Shown one piece after another: positions 1 to 5,471 of a stretch of 5,556 bases of DNA. A program made the position numbers and the translations under genes. Positions within the stretch are counted from its first letter, which is position 1. Every line of letters begins with the position of its first letter. Source of the DNA: Lachnospiraceae bacterium (GTDB taxonomy: Bacteria > Bacillota > Clostridia > Lachnospirales > Lachnospiraceae); the NCBI GenBank assembly GCA_017391545.1, contig JAFOYD010000055.1, positions 1 to 5,556 on the forward strand, read 5' to 3'. The notes under the pieces are model-generated. The model was not told the origin of the DNA. It did not search any database and worked only from the letters and a program-made list of their open reading frames with translations.

Positions 1-1
1 G

Positions 2-742
2 GACATTCTTGCAAGCGAGGAATATGCTGCGTTTGCTGAGGGATTTGCATCATCAAGCAGTGATGCCGAGGAAGCAAAACGTGATCTGAAAGACGCGATT
101 GAAAAGATCTTTTCAACACAGATCGATCAGGATCTGGAGATTGATTTCTATTTTGACAGTAAAGGTCGTATTGTAGGAATAAAGACACCTGGAAGCATTG
201 CTGTTTCTTCAGACGGTGATGTTGACGCTTTTGAAATCGATATTGAATTTACAGGCGCAGAGCGTACGCTTGATGAAGTAACAGGTGGTATCTATATCAG
301 CTCAGCGGATGATATCCTTTTTATGGGTATTACTAGAAATGCCAGTGTAGATAAGGATAAATACAGCGAATATCTGACAGTGTCATTGGAAGAATCAGGT
401 CATGAGGATGACTTCAGCATTACCTATTCAAATGACTGGTATTATACTGATCAGAGCTTTGATATGTACATTACAATGTATGTGGGCGCAGAGCATGTTT
501 CAGTGGATTTGGAGGGTTCCTATACCGACATTAATAAAGGTGAGAGCTATACACTCAATCTCACAAATGGCTCGATCAATGATGATAATGAGGAACCAAT
601 TTTACTTATGTCAGGTATCCTTAAAGTAGAACCTTCTGATGAAAAAATTGAAGTGCCAACGGACGCTATTGATGTCTTTGAAATGAGTGAGTCTGATATT
701 CGGGAAATGATCAATAATATTAGCTCACCATCATTGTACTAA
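2..742 (+). CDS. Acidic protein of unknown function, C-terminal part (5' end outside window)
   Basis: The frame is open from base 2 to the TAA at 740-742, giving 246 residues with no start, so the gene begins upstream. The ATG at 323 is only an internal methionine; the codons before it read as the same kind of protein. I do not recognise the family with confidence. The visible part is rich in Asp and Glu, has no cysteine and no membrane helix. It shows a short helix-like stretch (EEAKRDLKDAIEKIF, about residues 23-37) followed by many alternating hydrophobic/polar strands with Tyr/Thr/Ser-rich turns. This suggests an antiparallel beta-sheet protein, as in exported or lipoprotein-type proteins, but a signal peptide cannot be checked here. 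It ends with a short helix-like tail (MSESDIREMINNI). The permease start follows after 5 bases, so co-transcription is plausible. Coding is well supported; function is unknown. Confidence 0.8.
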   Translation, partial: DILASEEYAAFAEGFASSSSDAEEAKRDLKDAIEKIFSTQIDQDLEIDFYFDSKGRIVGIKTPGSIAVSSDGDVDAFEIDIEFTGAERTLDEVTGGIYISSADDILFMGITRNASVDKDKYSEYLTVSLEESGHEDDFSITYSNDWYYTDQSFDMYITMYVGAEHVSVDLEGSYTDINKGESYTLNLTNGSINDDNEEPILLMSGILKVEPSDEKIEVPTDAIDVFEMSESDIREMINNISSPSLY

Positions 743-747
743 GAATT

Positions 748-2844
748 ATGAATCGTAAAAACAGAATTTGGTTACAAACTGAATACAAGAGGGCAGCAGC
801 AATGCTGCCCTTAATTTTAAAAAGAGCAATGATACTGGTGGCTGTGTGCGCTGCAGCCTTGGGTATGATTGCTTTTTGCGCTGGTATGTGGGGAGCCGCT
901 GAAGGTGAGGACACAAAGCTGCGGATCGGTTATGTGGCGGAGGACAACAAGCTCACGCAGTTTGCAGTATCGTATGTTCAGAACATGGAGTCTGTAAAGA
1001 GTCTGTGTAATCTGGAACCAGTGACGCAGGAGGAAGGCAGGCGGCTTGTCGAAAGCGGAGAGCTTGCTGCTTTGATTGTATTGCCGGAGGATGTCATCAA
1101 TGAGATCCTGTCAGGAAGCAATACCCCGGCAAAGCTCTATGTACATCAGGACAGTAACACGATGGGCGGTGGACTAAGCGCAGTTGGAAGTATGCTTTTT
1201 GAGGAGCTTGCGCTGGCGGGGATCGGAATGCTGGATATGGCACAGGCACAGATTTACGCAGTTTCCGATGTGTTGAGTGCGCTTCAGATACCGTATGACA
1301 GTGACATACTACAGGCGATGTATGATGATATCAATCAATTTAATTTGTCGGTAGCTACAAACAGAGAGATGCTGTTTCGGACAAAAAGCGTGTCGGTGAC
1401 TGGAAATGATACCTATGTGGTCTACTATGTGAGTGCAGCTCTTACCATATATGCCATGCTTGCGGGACTGTTTTTTGGCTCTTTTTGCAAGCGAAGCTAC
1501 ATGCAGCAGGCGATGGCAGAAAAGCGCATTGGTGTGTCTTTAGCAAAGCAGCTTGCAGACAGGTGTCTTGCAGGAACGATGCTGATGTTTATGACGCTGG
1601 CACTTCCCTTTGCGGCTTTTCTGATTCCTGGTGTGAACAGTCTGCTATCTGTACAGATCACACTTGGCGGAATAATTAGTCTGTTTTTGATTACAATATT
1701 TATGACGGTGTACAATATGCTCATTTATCAGATGGTAGAGAAGCGGGAATCTGCGCTGGTCATGATCGGGCTTATGGCTGTACTGCAGTCCTATCTGTCA
1801 GGCTGCCTGATTCCGTCAGCTTTATTGCCCAAGGTGGCATCCGCTGTGGGAGCGGTGCTTCCGGCTGCATATCTGAAAGCAGGTTTTACGATACTGCTCA
1901 CAGGAGATGCAAGAAAGCTTTCCCAAATCGTGACAGGACTTTTGCTGTGGGGTATTGTGCTGTTTGCCATGACACTGCTGTTGATGCGTCTGGGTGACAG
2001 GAGCGGCGGATATTCCCATGACAGAAAGGTACATGGGAAAAGGCATGTTCCTTCGGTATGTACAGTCATGCTAAAACGTACGTTGCACAAAAAGAGCATT
2101 TGGATCTGTATGGCAGTCGTGGCAGCTTTGTCCATCATTATGGTTGAAGCAGAGAAGGACTCCGAGACAGAAATCACTGCCGCAGTATATGATGAAACGG
2201 GTGAGTATGCAGCTTTGCTCGAGTCGTATGAAGGTCTTGTGGACTTTGCAGTCATGGAGAGTGATGAGCAGGTGATACAGGCGGTGCTCAGAGGAGAGGC
2301 AGAGTGTGGTTATGTCCTTCCGACAGGCCTGACGGAAAATATCATGACGTACAGGGCAAACCGCTCTGTGACGGTGTATCAGGATGCGGATACAGTGATC
2401 GTTCCGATTGTCAATGAAGTGATTTTTGAGCAGATTTTTGATCATGTTTCGCTCAGGTGGTTTGAGGACTATCTGACACAGAACAGTTTCCTTCAGGAAA
2501 AGGGTGTCAGCCATGATAGAATTGCTGCGCTTATGGATGACAGTATGGACAGGCAGCTTACATCGGGTGTGACCTTTGGCTTTGAAATCGAGCACGTCGG
2601 TAACGGTGCTATTGTTTCACAGGAGCAGCAGCAGGCTTCCTATCCTGTGGCAGGTGTGATGATCATAGCTGTTGTTTTGTGTGGACTTCAGGGAACGGTT
2701 CAGGTAATTGCCGACATCAGGGACAGACGATTCTACAAGAGAAACAGAGTGGCAATGTCGGCGGTTACCATTCTTTTGCCGGTGTTGCTTGGAATCTTTG
2801 CAGGCATTTTGACAAAACTCGCAGTATTCCTATTGACTTTATAG
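748..2844 (+). CDS. Tandem ABC-2-type permease-like membrane protein with two external domains
   Basis: This 698-residue protein resembles ABC-2 family transporter permeases of the kind with a large external domain after the first helix. Unit 1: an anchor helix near 27-48, an external domain about 49-221, then about six helices (near 222-246, 273-293, 304-328, 335-355, 363-383, 396-414). Unit 2: an anchor helix near 450-466, an external domain about 467-631, then only two helices (near 632-654 and 670-697). The external domains look duplicated: each has a GE-x-VLP stretch (GELAALIVLPEDV at 104-116; GEAECGYVLPTGL at 516-528) followed by a YxHQDSN/VYQDADT strand. By family it would be the membrane part of an exporter, but no ATPase gene is visible and the substrate is unknown. 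The start at 748 lacks a clear Shine-Dalgarno and may be coupled to the upstream stop. ATG at 802 (residue 19), with AAGAGGG upstream, is an alternative. The basic, Pro-containing stretch before the first helix (residues 12-26) looks like family sequence and favours the longer form. The short second unit may be a truncation. Confidence 0.8.
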   Translation: MNRKNRIWLQTEYKRAAAMLPLILKRAMILVAVCAAALGMIAFCAGMWGAAEGEDTKLRIGYVAEDNKLTQFAVSYVQNMESVKSLCNLEPVTQEEGRRLVESGELAALIVLPEDVINEILSGSNTPAKLYVHQDSNTMGGGLSAVGSMLFEELALAGIGMLDMAQAQIYAVSDVLSALQIPYDSDILQAMYDDINQFNLSVATNREMLFRTKSVSVTGNDTYVVYYVSAALTIYAMLAGLFFGSFCKRSYMQQAMAEKRIGVSLAKQLADRCLAGTMLMFMTLALPFAAFLIPGVNSLLSVQITLGGIISLFLITIFMTVYNMLIYQMVEKRESALVMIGLMAVLQSYLSGCLIPSALLPKVASAVGAVLPAAYLKAGFTILLTGDARKLSQIVTGLLLWGIVLFAMTLLLMRLGDRSGGYSHDRKVHGKRHVPSVCTVMLKRTLHKKSIWICMAVVAALSIIMVEAEKDSETEITAAVYDETGEYAALLESYEGLVDFAVMESDEQVIQAVLRGEAECGYVLPTGLTENIMTYRANRSVTVYQDADTVIVPIVNEVIFEQIFDHVSLRWFEDYLTQNSFLQEKGVSHDRIAALMDDSMDRQLTSGVTFGFEIEHVGNGAIVSQEQQQASYPVAGVMIIAVVLCGLQGTVQVIADIRDRRFYKRNRVAMSAVTILLPVLLGIFAGILTKLAVFLLTL
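790..811 (+). terminator. Terminator-like GC-rich hairpin inside the permease start region
   Basis: Bases 791-798 (GGGCAGCA) and 803-810 (TGCTGCCC) are perfect inverted repeats around a GCAA tetraloop. A790-T811 adds one more pair, and TTAATTTT follows at 811-818. This has the form of an intrinsic terminator and lies about 50 bases after the stop of the upstream gene, where its terminator would be expected. It is, however, inside the permease frame (residues 15-21). It may terminate or attenuate transcription from the upstream gene. It may also act on translation, since the left arm contains the GAGGG-like element and the right arm contains part of the ATG at 802. The structure is read directly; the function is inference. 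Confidence 0.5.
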
Positions 2845-2847
2845 GAA
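2827..2847 (+). promoter_or_regulatory. Candidate operator of the isc operon (TTCCTAT-N7-ATAGGAA)
   Basis: TTCCTAT (2827-2833) and ATAGGAA (2841-2847) form a perfect 7-bp inverted repeat with a 7-base centre. The repeat covers the -35 hexamer (2833-2838) of the promoter below, a typical position for a repressor site. A further ATAGG at 2848-2852 repeats the right half-site 7 bases on, and TAGGAA recurs at 2887-2892 in the leader. The adjacent gene encodes an IscR-like Rrf2 regulator, so autorepression is the simplest reading. The match to an IscR consensus was not tested. Confidence 0.55.
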
Positions 2848-2861
2848 ATAGGTGATATATT
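2833..2861 (+). promoter_or_regulatory. Sigma-A-type promoter of iscR-nifS-nifU
   Basis: A -35 hexamer TTGACT (2833-2838) and a -10 hexamer TATATT (2856-2861) are separated by exactly 17 bases. Transcription would start near 2868, giving a leader of about 60 bases before iscR. The -35 lies in the last codons of the upstream permease gene. No other promoter-like pair of this quality is seen before iscR. Confidence 0.75.
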
Positions 2862-2929
2862 AACTATTGCTGAGGTAGTAAACTTGTAGGAATTACATAG
2901 ATTTAAATTTTTATAATAGGAGGCTGGTT

Positions 2930-3364
2930 ATGACCATATCGACAAAAGGGCGCTATGCTTTAAGAATCATGATGGACCTGGCGAACCATAAGGGAGAGAC
3001 AATCAAGCTAAAGGACATAGCCGCCAGGCAGGATATTTCTGAGAAATATATGGAGCAGATCATTGCAGTGCTCAACAAGGCGGGATATGTGCGAAGCACC
3101 CGCGGAGCGCAAGGAGGCTATCAGCTGGCGAGAGAACCTAAGGAGTATACGGTAGGTATGATTCTGCGTCTGACAGAAGGGTCGCTTGCACCTGTGGAAT
3201 GTCTGGCTGAGAACGCACTGCCCTGTGAGAGGGAGCCAAAGTGTGCGACAGTAGAGGTGTACAAGAAGATTTACGAGGCGGTCAACAATGTGATCGACAA
3301 CTTTACGATACAGAATCTGTTGGATATTGAGCATGAAAAGGGATCGGATTTTTATGTCATATAA
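2930..3364 (+). CDS. iscR: Rrf2-family regulator, IscR-like, probable iron-sulfur sensor
   Basis: This is a 144-residue cytoplasmic DNA-binding protein of the Rrf2 family, close to the usual family length. The N-terminal winged helix-turn-helix begins with the family pattern STKGRYALRIMMDLA (residues 4-18). The recognition region is IAARQDISEKYMEQI (30-44), followed by the wing with RSTRGAQGGYQLAR (55-68). Three cysteines at 91, 99 and 105 match the cluster-binding position of IscR proteins, which supports a [2Fe-2S] sensor rather than a cysteine-metabolism CymR. The nearest E. coli counterpart uses Cys92/98/104 plus His107; no His follows Cys105 here, so the fourth ligand would differ. The ATG at 2930 is fixed by AGGAGG at 2918-2923, 6 bases upstream. 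It is the first gene of the operon, with nifS 21 bases downstream, and it probably represses the promoter at 2833-2861 when clusters are plentiful. Confidence 0.88.
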   Translation: MTISTKGRYALRIMMDLANHKGETIKLKDIAARQDISEKYMEQIIAVLNKAGYVRSTRGAQGGYQLAREPKEYTVGMILRLTEGSLAPVECLAENALPCEREPKCATVEVYKKIYEAVNNVIDNFTIQNLLDIEHEKGSDFYVI

Positions 3365-3385
3365 AGCAGAAGGGAGGAGTATGAA

Positions 3386-4561
3386 ATGATTTATCTCGAT
3401 AATGCGGCGACGACCTCTGTTTCAGAGGAAGTCTTTGAGGCAATGAAGCCTTATTTTTGCGAACAGTATTCAAATCCTTCGGCTGTCTACAGTTTTGCCG
3501 GACAATCCATGAAGGCAGTGGACGAGGCAAGGGCAAGGATTGCAGAGCTGATCGGTGCACAGCCAAATGAAATTTATTTTACGGCAGGCGGAAGTGAGTC
3601 TGACAACTGGGCGATCAAGGCAGCGGCAGAAGCAAATGCCAAGAAAGGAAAGCATATCATCACTTCCACGATTGAGCATCATGCAGTGCTTCACACCTGT
3701 CAGTATCTGGAGAAGCAGGGATTTGAGGTTACTTATGTCAATGTTGATGAGTATGGCGTGGTAAAGCTTGATGAGCTCAAGGCAGCCATCAGACCGGACA
3801 CGATACTGATTACGATTATGGCGGCAAACAATGAGATCGGTACGATACAGCCACTAAAAGAAATTGGGGAGATTGCTAAGGAGCACGATATTCTATTCCA
3901 TACAGATGCAGTTCAGGCGTATGGTCACATTCCGTTGAACGTGGATGAGCTTCATATTGACATGCTCAGCGCCAGCGGTCATAAATTCCATGGGCCTAAG
4001 GGAATCGGATTCCTCTATATTCGAAAAGGAGTGCGCGTTGGTTCTTTCATCCACGGTGGCGCACAGGAGCGTTCCAGACGTGCGGGTACGCTCAACACAC
4101 CGGGTATCGTGGGCGTGGGCGCAGCGGCAGCGCAGGCGGCCCGCACACTTGATGAGAATCTGAAAAAGGAAACACAGCTAAGAGACTATCTGATCAGGCG
4201 TGTGCTGGAGGAGATACCGTACAGCAGACTGAATGGCGACCCTGTAAAGAGACTTCCGGGCAATGCGAACTTCTGCTTCCGCTTTATTGAAGGAGAGTCC
4301 CTGCTCATTCTGCTGGATCAGAAGGGAATCTGCGCATCATCAGGTTCTGCCTGCACATCCGGGTCACTGGACCCTTCGCATGTTCTGCTGGCAATCGGAC
4401 TGCCGCATGAGATCGCACATGGCTCTCTGCGACTGACGCTTTCAGAGGACACGACAAAAGAAGATATTGATTTTACCGTGGACGAGCTGAAGAAAATCGT
4501 AGAAAGACTTCGTTCCATGTCACCATTATATGAAGACTTTTTGAAACAGGGAGGCAAATAA
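3386..4561 (+). CDS. nifS: Cysteine desulfurase (NifS/IscS type), PLP-dependent
   Basis: The 391-residue enzyme removes sulfur from L-cysteine, giving alanine and an enzyme-bound persulfide that is passed to the scaffold protein encoded next. It is a fold-type I PLP enzyme of class V aminotransferase type and typical length. Visible landmarks are the N-terminal YLDNAATT (3-10), TAGGSESDN (66-74), the cofactor-stacking His in IEHHAV (96-101), AANNEIGTIQP (146-156), HTDAVQ with Asp174 and Gln177, and the PLP lysine K200 in SASGHK. These are followed by GGAQERSRRAGTLN (224-237) and the catalytic Cys323 in SSGSACTSG (318-326). The short active-site loop fits the IscS/NifS group rather than SufS. 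The start at 3386 follows AGGGAGGAG (3371-3379) with 6 bases between. An upstream ATG at 3381 gives only ATG AAA TGA. iscS is an equally valid name; nifS does not imply nitrogen fixation here. Confidence 0.95.
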   Translation: MIYLDNAATTSVSEEVFEAMKPYFCEQYSNPSAVYSFAGQSMKAVDEARARIAELIGAQPNEIYFTAGGSESDNWAIKAAAEANAKKGKHIITSTIEHHAVLHTCQYLEKQGFEVTYVNVDEYGVVKLDELKAAIRPDTILITIMAANNEIGTIQPLKEIGEIAKEHDILFHTDAVQAYGHIPLNVDELHIDMLSASGHKFHGPKGIGFLYIRKGVRVGSFIHGGAQERSRRAGTLNTPGIVGVGAAAAQAARTLDENLKKETQLRDYLIRRVLEEIPYSRLNGDPVKRLPGNANFCFRFIEGESLLILLDQKGICASSGSACTSGSLDPSHVLLAIGLPHEIAHGSLRLTLSEDTTKEDIDFTVDELKKIVERLRSMSPLYEDFLKQGGK

Positions 4562-4999
4562 ATGTACAGTGAAAAGGTAATGGATCATTTCAATAATCCG
4601 CGAAACGTGGGCGAAATTGAGAATCCAAGCGGCGTGGGTACAGTAGGAAATGCCAAGTGTGGAGATATCATGCGTATGTACCTTGACATCGATGAAAACG
4701 GTGTCATTCAGGAAGCAAAATTCAAGACCTTTGGCTGTGGAGCGGCAGTGGCGACCAGCAGCATGGCGACAGAGCTTGTCAAGGGAAAAACGATCCAGCA
4801 GGCACTGGAAGTCACCAACAAAGCAGTTATGGAGGCACTTGACGGACTTCCACCTGTAAAAGTGCACTGTTCACTTTTAGCCGAGGAGGCAATTCATGCA
4901 GCACTTTGGGACTATGCGGAGAAGAACAACATCAAGATAGAGGGACTTGAGAAGCCCGTCAGTGATATTGAGGAGAAAATCGAGGAAGAAGATTATTAA
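4562..4999 (+). CDS. nifU: Iron-sulfur cluster scaffold protein (NifU N-domain / IscU type)
   Basis: A 145-residue scaffold on which [2Fe-2S] clusters are built from iron and the persulfide sulfur supplied by the desulfurase encoded just upstream. The three ligand cysteines are C33 (in AKCGD, with the conserved Asp35), C59 (FGCGAA) and C103 (VHCSLLAEEAI). LPPVK (96-100), the motif that E. coli IscU uses to bind the HscA chaperone, is present. The protein is the single scaffold domain: it lacks the central ferredoxin-like and C-terminal Nfu domains of full-length NifU. It ends in an acidic tail (about 134-145), as in related clostridial proteins. The ATG directly follows the nifS TAA with no gap. 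Its ribosome binding site AGGGAGG (4548-4554) lies inside the nifS coding end, so the two are one transcript and probably translated in step. Confidence 0.95.
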   Translation: MYSEKVMDHFNNPRNVGEIENPSGVGTVGNAKCGDIMRMYLDIDENGVIQEAKFKTFGCGAAVATSSMATELVKGKTIQQALEVTNKAVMEALDGLPPVKVHCSLLAEEAIHAALWDYAEKNNIKIEGLEKPVSDIEEKIEEEDY

Positions 5000-5003
5000 A
5001 TAA

Positions 5004-5032
5004 TTGATAATGCGCTCTTGTCATGATATGAT
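5004..5032 (+). promoter_or_regulatory. Extended -10 promoter for folD
   Basis: TTGATA (5004-5009) and TATGAT (5027-5032) are separated by 17 bases, and TG at 5024-5025 provides an extended -10. It lies in the 64-base gap between nifU and folD, so folD can be transcribed apart from the isc operon. No convincing terminator hairpin is seen between nifU and this promoter, so readthrough from the operon is also possible. Confidence 0.65.
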
Positions 5033-5048
5033 AATTGAAACACAGTAC

Positions 5049-5055
5049 AAAGGAG
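5049..5055 (+). promoter_or_regulatory. Ribosome binding site fixing the folD start at 5064
   Basis: AAAGGAG lies 8 bases before the ATG at 5064. The same frame is open back to an ATG at 5010, but those codons overlap the promoter at 5004-5032 and do not resemble FolD. The FolD-like sequence begins exactly at MYQIIDGKKIS, encoded from 5064. Confidence 0.8.
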
Positions 5056-5063
5056 AGTGTAAC

Positions 5064-5471
5064 ATGTATCAGATTATTGATGGAAAAAAGATTTCACAGG
5101 AAATCAAGGATGAACTAAAGGAGAAAGTAGCTGCGCTTAAGGAGCAGGGAACAGAAATCTGCCTTGCAGTCATTCAGGTAGGGAATGACCCGGCGTCAAG
5201 CGTATATGTTGGTAATAAGAAAAAGGCATGTGCATACATTGGCATTGAGTCCCTGTCGTATGAGCTTCCGGAGGAGACGACAGAGCAGGAGCTTTTAGAA
5301 CTTGTAAAGAAGCTGAATGCAGATGATAAGGTAAACGGCATTCTCGTACAGCTTCCCCTTCCAAAGCAGATTGATGAGGAGAAGGTCATTCAGACAATTG
5401 CGCCTGAAAAGGATGTAGACGGTTTCCATGAGAAAAACCCAGTTCCGTATAAGACCGAACTGGGTTTATAA
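5064..5471 (+). CDS. folD: FolD, 5,10-methylene-THF dehydrogenase/cyclohydrolase, truncated after the catalytic half
   Basis: FolD oxidises methylenetetrahydrofolate to methenyl-THF with NAD(P)+ and then hydrolyses it to 10-formyl-THF. Intact proteins have about 280 residues; this frame gives 135. Residues 1-122 are canonical: the N-terminal DGKKIS, the active-site stretch SVYVGNKKKA (45-55 region, with Tyr48 and catalytic Lys52), GILVQLPLP (92-100), and PEKDVDGFH (114-122) with the substrate-binding Asp119. After His122 (codon 5427-5429), family members continue into the hinge and the Rossmann NAD(P)-binding domain. Here the frame runs 13 unrelated codons through an inverted repeat and stops at TAA 5469-5471. 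The cofactor domain is therefore missing and the product should not be a working dehydrogenase. The cause could be an insertion, a rearrangement, or an assembly join near the window end. A functional copy may exist elsewhere, or the missing half may lie beyond an inserted element. Confidence 0.85.
   Translation: MYQIIDGKKISQEIKDELKEKVAALKEQGTEICLAVIQVGNDPASSVYVGNKKKACAYIGIESLSYELPEETTEQELLELVKKLNADDKVNGILVQLPLPKQIDEEKVIQTIAPEKDVDGFHEKNPVPYKTELGL

Noticed and set aside
323..742. Separate 139-residue gene starting at ATG 323
   Set aside because: The same frame is open back to base 2 with continuous protein-like sequence, and no ribosome binding site precedes 323; it is an internal methionine of a longer gene.
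1791..2595. Long minus-strand frames opposite the permease (154 and 174 residues)
   Set aside because: They lie wholly opposite a well-supported membrane protein, have Cys/His/Ser-rich, low-quality composition and no recognisable domain.
2884..2917. Second promoter just before iscR (TTGTAG ... TATAAT)
   Set aside because: The spacer would be 22 bases, and TATAAT abuts the Shine-Dalgarno, so transcripts would start at or within the ribosome binding site.
4051..4150. GC-rich patch in nifS as a sign of transferred DNA
   Set aside because: It encodes conserved Gly/Ala/Arg-rich desulfurase sequence, which explains the composition.
4318..4867. Minus-strand frames opposite the nifS end and nifU
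   Set aside because: They are shadows of two highly conserved genes and have no family features of their own.
5000..5038. Direct repeat ATAATTGA at 5000-5007 and 5031-5038
   Set aside because: Only 8 bases long, in AT-rich promoter sequence; it is likely chance, and no protein site is suggested.
5004..5471. Longer folD frame with extra N-terminal codons
   Set aside because: The added codons cover the promoter, lack a ribosome binding site and have no FolD similarity; ATG 5064 has a good AAAGGAG.
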